Assembly (NCBI GenBank): GCA_017893485.1
Contig: JACEHZ010000589.1
Location: forward strand, 2,048,501-2,112,500
DNA length: 64,000 bases
Direction of reading: 5' to 3'
Origin: Hemerocallis citrina
Taxonomy: Eukaryota > Streptophyta > Magnoliopsida > Asparagales > Asphodelaceae
Below, piece by piece: positions 1 to 10,370 of this stretch; positions within the stretch are counted from its first letter, which is position 1; every line of letters starts with the position of its first letter. The translations under genes were made by a program, and so were the position numbers. The notes under the pieces were generated by a model. That model was not told where the DNA came from. It saw only the letters and a program-made list of their open reading frames with translations, and did no database searches.

Positions 1-204
1 CAACATTTCGCCTTCCGCCATTTGGGCTTCCCAGGGGCAATAACTGCGCTTCTTGGGGGGGCTATATAACCCTCCCTCCTCCCACGTTGGTTGTCAGGAG
101 TTGGAGTTAGCTTAACTGCCTCATGACCCGGGTGCCTGCCGAAGGCGGGCACCCCGACGTTGAAACTTTGGTCTGAGGGCTCCGGATTGACGGTGCACCA
201 ATCA

Positions 205-472
205 CCCTCGAACAATTTGGGATTTTGGCCTTAGGGGCCATAAGACCCCGGGTTGTTCGTTGGTGAGTGGTGGTCCGATCAGTTGATTCGGAAGCTCAGA
301 GGATCGGGAAGAGCCTTAGGTCGGTGGCCCCCCTGTCGCCCTCGAACAGTTCGGGGTTTTAGCTTTGGAAGGCTGCAAACCCTGAGTTGCTCGCGGGTGA
401 GAGGGGGGTCAAATAACGACTCGAAGCTCGGGGCATTCGTTGAAGGCGAGCGCCCTAAACCTTAATGAAAAT
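205..472. repeat. Two-copy tandem repeat, about 134 bp period
   Basis: The block starting CCCTCGAACAATTTGGG at 205 recurs in diverged form as CCCTCGAACAGTTCGGG at 339. The matching sequence runs through a GGTGAGNGGTGG/GGTGAGAGGGG segment. It lies in the 3' noncoding part of the Gypsy element and is distinct in sequence from the next two arrays. Confidence 0.65.
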
Positions 473-514
473 TTTGCTGAAGGGGTTGTGGTGGACGGTC
501 GCCGCCGAGCATAA

Positions 515-1632
515 TGGTGGACGGTACGGGTGTAGCTGGCGGTTGCCACCGGGCGCATGGGCTGATGGGCTTGAAGAAGCCCAAACCATGCTAGGGGCAG
601 ATGGCAAGAGAAAACCGGTAATGGGTGTGGCTGAAGGTCGTCGTCGAGCGTAACGGTCGAGTGGCTTTTAAGAAAGCCTCAGCCATGCTCGGAGTCGATG
701 ACGCACCCCCACACTTGTTCTTAGAAAGAAGGTACGGGTGTAGCTGGTGGTCACCGCCTTGTGCGTAGGTTGATGGGCTTGAAGAGGCCCAAACCATGCT
801 AGGGACAGATACTGAGCCCCCACACCGGGGAGAAAGCCAGTAATGGGCGTGGCTGAAGGTCGTCATCGAGCGTAACGGTTGAGTGGCTTTGAAGAAAGCC
901 TTGGGCTTGCTCGGGGTCGACGACAAGCCCCCACACTTGGTCTCAGGAAGGCGGTATGGGTGTAGCTAGCGGTCGCTTCCTTGTGCATAGGTTGATGGGC
1001 TTGGAGAGGCCCAAACCATGCTAGTGACAGATGCCGAGCTCCCACACCGGGGAGAAAGCCAGTAATGGGCGTGGCGGAAGGTCGTCGTTGAGTGTAACGG
1101 TCGAGTGGCTTTGAAGAAAGCCTCGGGCTTGCTCGGGGTCGACGACGAGCCCCCACACTTGTTCTCAGGAAGGCGGTATGGGTGTAGCTAGCGGTCACTT
1201 CCTTGTGCATAGGTTGATGGGCTTGAAGAGGCCCAAACCATGCTAGGGGCAAATACCGAGCCCCCACACCGAGGAGAAAATCGGTAATGGGCGTGGCTGA
1301 AGGTCGTTGCCGAGCATAACGGTCGAGTGGCTTTGAAGAAAGCCTCGGCCTTGCTCGGGGCCGACGACGAGCCCCCACACTTGTTCTCAGGAAGGCGGTA
1401 CGGGTGTAGCTGGCGGTCGCCGCCTTGTGCATAGGTTGATGGGCTTGAAGAGGCCCAAACCATGCTAGGGGCAGATGCCGAGCCTCCACACCAGGAAGAA
1501 AGCTGGTAATGGGCATGGCTGAAGGTCGTTGCCGAGCGTAACGGTCGAGTGGCTTTGAAGAAAGCCTCGACCTTGCTCGGGGTCGACGACGAGTCCCCAC
1601 ACTTGTTCTCAGGAAGGCGGTATGGGTGTAGT
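515..1632. repeat. Tandem array, period about 221 bp, about five copies
   Basis: The landmark GGCGGTANGGGTGTAGCTNGCGG recurs near 735, 950, 1171, 1393 and 1618, spaced 215-225 bp. Each unit also carries GGGCTTGAAGAGGCCCAAACC, CCCCCACACCGGGG and GGTCGAGTGGCTTTGAAG. The last unit is cut after GGTATGGGTGTAG and passes straight into the 54-bp array. It sits downstream of integrase in the 3' region of the Tat element. Open frames across it are by-products of the repetition. Confidence 0.88.
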
Positions 1633-1640
1633 CGAGTGCT

Positions 1641-1910
1641 GAGCCGTAAGCTTGTAATGGAAGCTAATCTGGCTCGTAATTCTGTCCGCACCGAGCCGTA
1701 AGCTTGTAAGGGAAGCTTTTCTGGCTCGCGATGCTATCCGAGCGCCGAGCCGTAAGCTTGTAAGGGAAGCTTTTCTGGCTCGCGATGCTATCCAAACGCC
1801 GGGCCGTAAGCTTGTAAGGGAAGCTTTTATGGCCTGCGATGCTATCCGAATGCCGGGCCGTAAGCTTATAAGGGAAGCTTTTATGGCTCGCGATGCTAAC
1901 CGCGCACCGA
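1641..1910. repeat. Tandem array, period 54 bp, five copies
   Basis: Units begin at 1641, 1693, 1747, 1801 and 1855 with (G/A)GCCGTAAGCTTGTAAGGGA and end in GCTCGCGATGCTATCC. The period is 52 bp once, then 54 bp. Copies 2-5 are closest to each other. There are no unique spacers, so this is satellite-like and not a CRISPR array. Confidence 0.9.
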
Positions 1911-2058
1911 GCCCGAGTCATGTTTTTTAATGAGAATCAGTACGAAGCCATAAACTTGTTTTAAGAAAGCTGGCATATTTACAATATATTTAAACTTTAC
2001 AAAAAATAAGGCACGACGTGCCGATTACATTCTTCATTATTTACATGGGGTGTGGAGG

Positions 2059-3219
2059 CTAACCCTTCCCCATTAGGAACTTGATGAGGTGCTCCGCATT
2101 CCAGGGCCTCTTGACAACCTTGCCTTCTGGCTCAGTTAGGCGGTACTTCCTCGGATGTACGACCTCAGATACCTTGTATAGGCCCTCCCAGTTTGGGGAC
2201 AATTTTCTCTTTTGGCTGGGGTTGGATACCGCCAGCTTCCGGAGTACGAGGTCTCCAAGTTTGATGTCGGTGGGGCACACCTTTTTGTTGTAGAACCTTT
2301 CGATCCTCTGTTGGTAGGTGTTCCTTTTGATGGTGGACTTCTCCCTGATCTCGTCTATGAGGTCCAGGTCGGCTCGCAGCTGTGCAGAGTTGCTTGCTTC
2401 ATCGAATGCCATGATCCGGGGTGAGGGGATCCCGATTTTCAGGGGAATGATGGCCTCCGTGCCATATTTTAGATTAAATGGCGACTCTCCCATGGGGATT
2501 CTTTTTATCATTCGGTGGGCCCAGAGAACGCTCGGCAACTCATCGACCCATAACCCCTTCGAAGATTTATCGAGCCGTTTCTTGAGGCCGTCGAAGATTT
2601 GGCGGTTCGCGTTCTCGGCCTGACCATTTGACTGTGGGTGGCACACCGAGGAGAAGCGCTGCTGGATCCCGAGATCTTCGAAGAACTTTTGGAAATATTT
2701 ACCTACGAATTGAGTTCCATTGTCCGTGATGAGCACCTGTGGGATATCGAACCGGCAGACGATGTGTTTCCAGAAGAACTGTTGGGTCTGTTGCTCGGTG
2801 ATCGTTGCCAATGACTCGACCTCGATCCACTTTGTGAAGTAGTCGATTGCCACTATGAGAAATTTTCGCTGGCCCGTTGCCTTCGGGCACGGGCCTACCA
2901 GATCCATTCCCCACATTGCGAAGGGGGTCGGACTGGCTATGAAACGGAGATTCGCTTGCGGGGCCCTTTTCATAGGGGAGAACCGTTGACAGGGGCCGCA
3001 CTTCTTCACTAGGGCGAGGGCGTCTTGCAGCATCATGGGCCAGTAATACCCGTGATTCAAAGCCTTTCGTGCGAGCAAGTGGCTTCCCATATGGCACCCA
3101 CCGATCCCCTCATACAGCTTCTTGAGGGCGTACTTTGCTTCATCCGGGGTCAGGCAGCGGAGGTAGGGTCTGCCATCTGTTGTTGTGTATGACCTTTTGA
3201 AGAGGGTTGCGTCAATCAT
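2059..3219 (-). CDS. Gypsy integrase domain (open, 386 residues)
   Basis: This reading frame carries the integrase of the Tat element, which would insert the cDNA into host DNA. The N-terminal zinc site shows CHMGSH then KKCGPCQ. The catalytic D-D-E residues appear in WGMDLVGP, ITDNGTQF and SNGQAEN. A C-terminal segment with KLGDLVLRK follows. It overlaps the upstream RNase H frame by four bases and is not free-standing; it would be part of a polyprotein. It is the best preserved part of the element, which is otherwise broken, so the protein is unlikely to be made. Confidence 0.9.
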   Translation of the reverse strand: MIDATLFKRSYTTTDGRPYLRCLTPDEAKYALKKLYEGIGGCHMGSHLLARKALNHGYYWPMMLQDALALVKKCGPCQRFSPMKRAPQANLRFIASPTPFAMWGMDLVGPCPKATGQRKFLIVAIDYFTKWIEVESLATITEQQTQQFFWKHIVCRFDIPQVLITDNGTQFVGKYFQKFFEDLGIQQRFSSVCHPQSNGQAENANRQIFDGLKKRLDKSSKGLWVDELPSVLWAHRMIKRIPMGESPFNLKYGTEAIIPLKIGIPSPRIMAFDEASNSAQLRADLDLIDEIREKSTIKRNTYQQRIERFYNKKVCPTDIKLGDLVLRKLAVSNPSQKRKLSPNWEGLYKVSEVVHPRKYRLTEPEGKVVKRPWNAEHLIKFLMGKG

Positions 3220-3935
3220 GGCGAACCTTTTGAACGGACCCTGACCTGCCTCGCTTCAGCCCGGTCTTTGGGGAGCTCTCCCTTGATTAAAAATTTCTTG
3301 ATAAGAGTGGTCCAGTCGGCAGGAAGAGCATCGTCTTCAATACAGAGAGTCTCGGGGAAGTCTGTACTTGGCTTGAGGAGAACTTCGATCAGTACGGTGC
3401 GGTCGAGGCCTTCGAAGGAAGAGGAATCCAGCTTTGACAGAGCATCGGCCTGGGCATTCTGCTCCCTAGGAATCCTCAAGACGACCGATTCGTCGAAGGA
3501 CGACAACAGTCGTTGGACCACGGCTAAATACTTGATCATCCGATCGTCACGGTCCTCGTACTCTCCAGTGATCTGGTTGACCACGAGCTGAGAGTGGCTG
3601 AAGGCCCTGATCTGTCTGGCACCGGCCTGATGGGCCAGGGTGAGCCCGGCGATCATGGCCTCGTACTCTGCCTCATTGTTAGAGGCTGGAAAGTTGAGGC
3701 CGAGGCAATACTGAAGGATGAAACCGTCGGGACCCCGTAGAATGATGCCTGCACCACTCTCCGCTTCGCAGGAGGAACCATCGACGTAAACTTCCCATGC
3801 CTGGTCAGCCTCCTTACTTTTGGTTTGCTCGGAGATGGTGCATTCTGTGATGAACTCGGCGAGGGCTTGACCTTTGATGGCTGTCCTTGGCTGATAGCCG
3901 ATGTCGTATTGGCTGAGCTCGATCGACCATTTGAC
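3216..3935 (-). pseudogene. Second RNase H domain of Tat Gypsy polyprotein
   Basis: The frame shows AGIILRGPDGF, then NNEAEYEAMIAGL, then SHSQLVVNQITGEY and REQNAQADALSKL. This is the extra RNase H that marks the Tat lineage, and it sits between the retroviral-type RNase H and integrase. The NNEAEYEA part lies just upstream of the first methionine in the same frame, so the domain is longer than the ATG-initiated frame. The border with the preceding RNase H is shifted in frame. Confidence 0.78.
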
Positions 3936-3957
3936 AAGTTATCCAGAGCTCTCAGGT

Positions 3958-5237
3958 TTATAGAGCATGGCCTTCAGAGGTTGGTCTGTGAGCACCTGGA
4001 TTGAATGTGCCTGAAAGTAGGGGCGGAGCTTCCGCGCAGCCATGACCAAGGCATGCAATCTTCTCCATTCTAGAATATCTGGTCTCGGCGTCGAGCAGAA
4101 CTTTGCTCACATAGTACAGGGACTTTTGGACTCCTTCCCCTTCTCGAACGAGGACAGCGCTGAGCACGTTCTCCGAAGCCTAAAGGTAAAGGCAGAGGGG
4201 CTCACCTGGTTCGGGCTTACTGAGGAGAGGGGGGTTAGCGAGGTACTCCTTCAATTGGGCGAACGCTTCTTGCTGCCGAGTACCCCACTCGAATCCTCCG
4301 GTTCCACGCAGTGCCTTGAAGAATGGGAGGGACTTCTCTCCGAACTTGGAGAGGAAACGGCCGTTGGCCGCCAGTCTTCCCGTTAGCCTCTGGACTTCTT
4401 TGATGTTCCTGGGAGGGGCCATGTCTATTATGGCCTGGATTTTTTCGGGGTTCGCCTCGATGCCGCGCTGGCAGACGATGAACCCGAGGAATTTTCCCGA
4501 GGAGACGCCGAATGCACACTTCGCCGAGTTGAGTCTCATGTTGTGGGTCCGAAGGACCCCAAAGGCCTCCTCCAGGTCGGCGATGTGATCCCGTCCCTGC
4601 TTGCTTTTGACGAGCATGTCGTCAACATACACCTCCATATTATGCCCAATTTGATCCTTGAAGAGTCGGTTAACGAGTCTCTGATAGGTAGCACCGGCTT
4701 TCTTCAGTCCGACGGGCATAACCCGGTAGTAATCAAGCCCTTGGTCCGTAACAAAGGACGTCTTGGCTATATCGGGAGGGAACATTCGGATCTGGTTGTA
4801 GTCCGAGAAGGCATCCATGAAAGAAAGGAGTTCGTGGCCCGATGTGGCGTCGATAAGGGCATCGATGCTGGGGAGAGGAAACGAATCTTTGGGGCACGCC
4901 TTGTTGAAGTCTGTCAAGTCTATACAGATCCTCAAGCTCCCGCTCGCCTTTCTGACCATCAAGACGTTCGCCAGCCACTCGGGTAGCTGACCTCTTGTAT
5001 GAAACGGGCGGACAAGAGTTTGTCTACTTCCGCATTCACCGCCTGTTGTCTCTCTGGGGTGAACTTACGTCGCTTCTGGACGACCGGCTTTAAACTGGGG
5101 ATCACGCTGAGTTTGTGCATGATGAGATCCTCAGAGATACCGAGCATGTCGGAGGGCTTCCAGGTGAAGAGGTCGACATTGCGGCGAATGCAGTCGATCA
5201 GGGCAGATTTGAGGTTGGGAGCGAGGGAGCAGCTCAC
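3958..5237 (-). pseudogene. Gypsy reverse transcriptase and first RNase H, frameshifted
   Basis: The RT spans about 5237 to 4180. Its N-terminal part (PVVQKRRKFTPERQQAV) is in one frame. The palm continues in another frame from about 4962 with CIDLTDFNKACPKD, MPVGLKKAGATYQR and the catalytic EVYVDDMLVKS. A retroviral-type RNase H follows at 4167-3958 (LYYVSKVLLDAETRYS), again shifted in frame. The YVDD catalytic motif itself is intact. At least two frameshifts separate the parts, so no continuous polyprotein is possible. Confidence 0.88.
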
Positions 5238-5951
5238 TCAGAAATACCTTGACGTGTCCCCTGTCTCGAACGAGACATCTTCTAACTCGTCTGTCGGCTC
5301 TGGTTCTGGCTGGGTTCTCTTGGGCTGTAGCTCGAAGGCATCGAGGAGAAATACACCGTGCCCGATCGCCGTCATATAGCACGATCGTGCAGCTTCTTGG
5401 TTCCCTCGGACAATTCCGACACCGCTGTTGGTAGGAAACTTCATCTTCTGGTGGTAGGCTGAGGGAACCCCCTGGAACGAGCAGAGCCCGGGACGGCCGA
5501 GTATGGCATTGTAGGCTGCCTTGATGTTCACAACCATGAAGTCCATTGACTCGGTCCTTCAGTGTGGGGTCGTACCAGCTGTGACGTCTAAGGTGACAAT
5601 CCCCTCTATTGGCATTAGGACGTCGGAGAATCTGTGCAATGTGTATCTGGCTGGCTTTAGCTTATTTCGGGGGAGCTTCAAGTTCTCGAAGGCTTCTAGG
5701 AAGAGGATGTTTACCGAGCTTCTGTTGTCAACGAGGATGCGGCGGACCTCGAAGTTTGCCATATTGAGGCTGATGACGAGCGCGTCACAATGCGGGAGCC
5801 GAACTCCCTCCAGGTCTTCTCCCGAGAAATACACAGGGAGTTGCTGTACCTGGGGGGAGAGGGGGCCCTGGACGGCATTGACATCTCTAACGAATGCCTT
5901 GTGGTAAGTGTTGGACTCCCATCCCATGGGCCCTCTGTGGATGCAATGCAA
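5238..5951 (-). pseudogene. Gypsy protease region with lost active site
   Basis: The frame 5951-5559 has RRILVDNRSSVNILFL where the family has an aspartic-protease D-T/S-G-S-S. Here the triplet is DNR, so the catalytic glycine is replaced. The frame 5546-5238 continues with AYNAILGRPGL and YHQKMKFPT, the usual sequence between protease and RT in Tat elements. Loss of the active site would block polyprotein processing even if the frame were open. Confidence 0.75.
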
Positions 5952-6059
5952 GATGGCCTGACCCTCGGGTTCTTCGGGTTCCTGATCCCGCTCGGGTTGC
6001 TTTCTAGGTGCTCAAGGAGGAGGGGAAACCCTCCTGTTCCTCGTATCCCTCTGGTCCCG

Positions 6060-7507
6060 AGTGCCTTCCCGTTTGAACTCCCGGAGGTACCCTCGTTGGA
6101 TGAGGGCCTCGATTTCATCCTTCAGGGCACGACAATGGTCCGTGTCGTGCCCGTTGTCCCGGTGGAAGCGGCAGTAGAACCGCTGATCCCTCTTCTTGCT
6201 ATTATTGTTGGTCGGTCGAGGGAAAATTGCACGAGGTCCCTGTCTTCGATTGCTAGGAGTATGGTTGATACGTTCTGCGTCAGCGGAGTGTATCTCTCGA
6301 AGCGAGGGATCGGAGGGACCCTTTTCGGGCTGCCCCCGTCTCTTGGGACTTTCTTGCTGGCTCGGCCTCGTCGGCCTTGCGTTTCCCCTTCCCAGGAATT
6401 TCTTTTGAGTCCTCTGGATTCAGGGCCTCCTCAGCCGGAATGTACTTTTCGACACGATTCAGGAGGTCTGGGAAATCTATCGGAGGCTTCTTCGCTAGGG
6501 AGGCTTTCAGCTGGCCATGCCGGACGTTGTGTCGGAATGCTGCTGAGGCGAACCATGGGTCGAGGGAGGAGACCGACCTTGCCTCAGTGGTGAACCTTCG
6601 GACAAACAACCGGAGTGACCCCCTTCCTTCTACTGGAGGCCCAATAGGGACGCACTTGTCCTTTCGGCCTTCCGGCTGGTAACGAGGTGGGCGAGGAAGT
6701 TGCCCTCCAGTTGGTCAAAAGAATAGATGGAGCCGGAGGTGAGCTTCTAGAACCATTCCCGAGCTGGACCCGAAGGGTGGTGGGGAAGGCGCGGCACAGG
6801 AGGGTATACGATGCACTGTGAATCATTATGAGGGTCTTGAAGCCCTCCATGTGATCAGCAGGATCACCCTCACCGTCATATGTCTCGAATTGAGGTGGAC
6901 GGAAGTTCCGGGGTATTTCTGCCTGCAAGATGACGGTGGAGAAAGGGGGTCGGATGGGCCTGTATCCCTGGGCCGGCCTCGGACCGCCGTCGCCGAAGTG
7001 GTCGAGGTGGTCTTCCATTTCTTGGGGGCGCTTCAGGATGTCATCGTCATACTCTGGCTGGACTGTCGGGATGCGAGACACGCTGGCCTCGGCGTCCGAA
7101 CGGGTGTGAGAGCGACGGACGGTCCCTTCGACGGGGGTCCCCCGGATAGCCTCCATGATTTCTTTCCGAAAGTCTTGGAGCTCCTGGTGGGTGACCGGAG
7201 CTCGCACAACACGGTTTTGCTGAGCCTATGGCTGCCGTCCTACGCGGCTGAGTGCCGGCCCCTGCCCTAGGGATGGAGGTGTGAGATGGTTCGGGGCTGA
7301 GTTGGAAGCGGCCCCTCCCTTAGACCGGCTCGCCTGCAGATTCTGGATTACCCCTCGTAGGTCGGGCTGGACCAGATGGGAGGCACCCAGTTGGTGTCCG
7401 TGACTGACCCCCGGGTTGTTGGATCCATGAGCGTCGGCGGCGAAGCCCTGAAGAGGCGCGTCCTGGCGACGCGCAGAGGTAACAGCTTTCCTGGCCTTGG
7501 GCGCCAT
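6060..7507 (-). pseudogene. Gypsy gag, one stop plus frameshifts
   Basis: A plausible start is the methionine at 7507 (MAPKARKAVTS). The frame meets a TAG about 93 codons in (near 7227), then continues in the same frame to PPQFETYDGEGDPADH and HSASYTLLCRAF, the retrotransposon gag core. It shifts near 6790. Part of the remainder is in the frame 6609-6280 (KKPPIDFPDLLNRVEKYI). A zinc-knuckle-like segment YCRFHRDNGHDTDHC lies near 6180-6130 in yet another frame. The TAG looks like CAG to TAG. Confidence 0.82.
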
Positions 7508-7570
7508 ATGAGCTTGGGATGACGGAGTACCGTTGATCGACGAGCTCTGGCTATAGTCTGCACTAGAAGT

Positions 7571-7588
7571 TTCCCACAGACGGCGCCA
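7571..7588 (-). other. Primer-binding site region of the Gypsy element
   Basis: On the minus strand TGGCGCCGTCTGTGGGAA begins three bases after the LTR end (…CCGCATCA GGA). This is the usual place for tRNA priming, and similar TGGCGCC-type sites are common in Gypsy elements. I did not match it to a particular tRNA. Confidence 0.7.
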
Positions 7589-7591
7589 TCC

Positions 7592-8173
7592 TGATGCGGT
7601 TTGTTTTTGGGGGGAGTGTGGATGCACCAGGCGTGAATTCTACTCGATTTGTATTGGTGGAGGAACCTCTAGAGTGGACGGTGGTCCCGACCCTCGGCTG
7701 GAGGAACGGCTCGGGAGCAAGTGGGATTGAGGTGGGGATCGGAGGCTCGGCTCGGATCTGAAGGCTCGAGTCCTGTGTACCTGCACACGGTCTGGAACAC
7801 CGGGGTTGGTCCCGGGGGCAGACCCTTCAACGATCTAGTGAGCTACTGAGAGAGAGTAACAGTAACTAGAGTTTTTGAGGGAAAAGACTGATTACCTGTA
7901 GAAGATGTAGAGGGTCTGGTATTTATAGGAGAAGCCAAGTGGGTCTGGATCCGTTTGGGGCCGGGTCTGGACCCGGTTGCCCATGGGCCTAACGTGGCAG
8001 AAGCCCAAGCGGTTTAGGGCTGACGTGGCAGAGGCCTTGGCTGTTTCCAGGCTGACGTGGTAGGGGCCCAGGCGGTTTCTGCACTGACGTAGCGGACCAG
8101 GATGATCCGACGGTGCACGCTTTATGAGGTGATCCTGTGGTCTAGGAGGGACCACGTCATCTGACCCATATCA
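7592..8173 (-). repeat. Gypsy 5' LTR, about 582 bp
   Basis: On the minus strand it begins TGATATGGGTCAG and ends CCGCATCA, giving TGAT…ATCA termini. A TATA-like CCTATAAATACC lies at about 7919-7931 in the expected promoter position. A run of short repeats containing CTGACGTGGCAG-like cores lies upstream of it (7985-8095). The partner LTR is not in the window, so the boundaries rest on termini plus the adjacent priming site. Confidence 0.8.
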
Positions 8174-8285
8174 AATAACAAGTTGTAAACATATAAAACT
8201 AATAAAATAACATAAATAAGCCATAATTAACTTACAAATGAGAATGATTTTATACATAAATAGTAATAGAAGCGAACCTTGGTAA

Positions 8286-8989
8286 GAGCATCCACGGTCG
8301 TTTGCTATAAATGTCAATTTGCCCTTTTTTAGCAAACGAACGGCTGTAACGGTTTCTCATTTTGCCATTTTATAGCAAACATATTATATTCGTTTCTCAT
8401 ATATGAGAAACAGAAATGCGATTCTCAAATTATAAAGGAAGGGATATCATATCCCGTCGCTCCGATTTTATCATTATTTAATCGAGTGAGACGGAAGAAC
8501 ATATACCGTCTAAATAATTTTAATTAATTTTTTTTATAAAAATGGTCGGACGGGGAAACATATCCCGTCCGGGATATGATACCCCGTCTCTCCACTTCAA
8601 AAACTATTTTTTTTTTTTAATATTCCCTCAGACGGGGAATGATACCCCGGCCGGGGTATCAAACCCCGTCCGTGAATTAAGGTGACAGTGGGCTATTAAT
8701 GCTGATTGGGTAGGTTTAGGAGTAGTAATTAGGTTTAGGTAGTTAATTAATTAGGTTTAGTTATTATTATATTATTTAATTTAGTTAATTAATATAGTTT
8801 AATAGTTAATAAGTAATTAACTTTTTTTAATTTATTTTAAACGATGAGACGGTATATCATATACCGTCACTCACTTTTTTCTAAAAAATGAGAAACATTA
8901 TAACAAACGACCACTGCAGCGATCGATCTTATTTGCTATTACTGTAGCTGCCATTTTATAGCATATGAGAAAAACGACCGTGGATGCTC
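8286..8989. mobile_element. Tourist-like MITE A (704 bp)
   Basis: Terminal inverted repeats GAGCATCCACGGTCGTTT / AAACGACCGTGGATGCTC-type ends are flanked by a TAA target duplication (8283-8285 and 8990-8992), as in PIF/Harbinger. There is no coding capacity. Inside are 21-bp palindromes at 8438-8458, 8490-8510, 8549-8569, about 8568-8588 and 8848-8868, plus a double one at about 8632-8671. The frame is GACGG…CCGTC with GGGATATCATATCCC-type cores. An AT-rich block near 8700-8840 is shared with copies B and C. Confidence 0.9.
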
Positions 8990-8992
8990 TAA

Positions 8993-9771
8993 GGGCAATA
9001 AACCCAGCAGTCGTTGAGTCCGTAGCGTCCAGTTACTGCATTATGGTTAAGGTTATGGATCACATGAACCTGAAAACACTATATATTTCCCAGGAGTAAG
9101 AGCTTCAGAACAATCAATGAGAAATTACATTCTGTAGATCTATAACTTCTCCGACATCATGCTTCCTTATCTCCGGTAATTTTTGCTTCAGTGGCTAACT
9201 CTGAGCTTTTCTGAAGTATCTCCTGTCATAGTTGATACAAAATCAGATACCCCATATGGAATTTAAAAGGATGAAATAGAACATTATACCTTGATTCATA
9301 GAAATACCATGAAACATACAAACAATACGAAATTTGAAAATGGGTTAGATCGAATGCTTTGATCCATTTTCGTCAGAAGATCAAAAGTATTTTTTATGGA
9401 AAGTACCTGCTTTATTTTACCAGTTGGTGGCTAAGAGGCAACCACTGTGTTTGCTAATTTGCAGTAAGTCCCTACAGGTTGTCTGGTTAACCGGGCTACC
9501 TATTCAAAGATGAACTAATTGCCTGTGTCTTGAGGTATATTATTATACCTTCGTGGATTGTTAACTAATTTAAGCTTCTTGTTGAATTAGGCCTGGAATC
9601 AAACAAATAAAGAAGAATCATAGATTAACTATTCAATGTAAATATGTCAAGCTTCATAGAAGAAACAAAGCAGTAGTAAGAAATCATGTCAAAATATATA
9701 CTAAATATGATCAGCTCACAATCAAAAATTAAATAAATGATAAGACTTAATACCAGCCACTGCTGTGACTT
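8993..9771. other. Unassigned noncoding stretch
   Basis: No convincing gene, RNA or element was found. The outer LTR element inserted at its right edge, so this stretch was once continuous with 20225 onward. On the minus strand a pyrimidine tract followed by TTTGATTCCAG near 9590 could be a splice acceptor, which is weak support for an old transcribed region. Confidence 0.4.
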
Positions 9772-9776
9772 GGTTC

Positions 9777-9923
9777 TGTTAGATATTATATAGATATATT
9801 ATATTAGGAGAGAGATTAGTTTAGTCTTCCCTTCCCTCTTATATATAGGAGACATATTGTACTCAGTTTAAAATCAATCAATAATCATTAATAAAGTTTG
9901 TCTTCCTATCCCTAATTCTAACA
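9777..9923 (+). repeat. 5' LTR of the outer element (147 bp)
   Basis: It begins TGTTAGATATTATATAG and ends CTAATTCTAACA. A TATATATAGGAGACATATTG segment near 9840 is TATA-like and sits well for a promoter. The match to the 3' LTR is high except for a TA-rich indel region. Confidence 0.88.
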
Positions 9924-9937
9924 AGGTATTAGAGCCT
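9924..9937 (+). other. Primer-binding site, initiator-Met tRNA type
   Basis: AGGTATTAGAGCC directly follows the LTR. It resembles the common Copia site TGGTATCAGAGCC with one or two changes. This is what suggests Copia affinity for an element with no coding region. Confidence 0.75.
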
Positions 9938-10370
9938 ATAGTCCTATAAGGCCTATACTATTTTTATCCGCGTTATCGAGGTTGAGTGATTCCCGCCTTT
10001 ATCGGAATCCCTCAACCTCCCGTAGTCGACATCCCTCTCCCTCTTCTGATCAAGTCTCCAAAATCTTAGCCGTAATCAAACAACAAGATCCAAAAACCCT
10101 AGCCGCCATCAACTATCTCTACCAAAACCCTAGCTGCCATCAACAACAATTCGTCGGCATCAACCTCAAACTTCCGGCAACATTATCAACATCATCAACT
10201 TCAACAATTGCAGCAACCACTCGCCGTCGCACCCGCTGCGATTCATTCTCCGATCTCCTCATCTCCTACAACAGCAACCCCGATCGTCATCTCCAACCAC
10301 AGCGGCATCCACCATCGACGGTGCCAATCCCGTCGCCATCTCCGACAACATCAACCGCCTTCGAACAACC

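Larger units (their letters stand above)
1..8173 (-). mobile_element. Ty3/Gypsy LTR retrotransposon, Tat lineage, degenerate, 3' LTR outside window
   Basis: Reading the minus strand from 8173 down, the order is LTR, primer-binding site, gag, protease, reverse transcriptase, RNase H, a second RNase H, integrase, then 2 kb of noncoding sequence with tandem arrays. The second RNase H with a NNEAEYEA motif and the CRFHRDNGHDTDHC knuckle are family traits of the Tat/Ogre/Retand lineage. The coding part is broken by a stop in gag, several frameshifts and a lost protease active site, while integrase is open. The putative 5-bp target flank after the LTR is AATAA, and the other flank is off the window. 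The lineage call is inference from motifs; Gypsy membership is secure. Confidence 0.9.

Noticed and set aside
1641..1910. CRISPR-like regular repeats
   Set aside because: The 54-bp units abut with no unique spacers, and the context is a plant retrotransposon.
465..1921. Long overlapping open frames on both strands
   Set aside because: They follow from the repeated GC-rich 221- and 54-bp units; no domain is present and frames repeat with the monomer.
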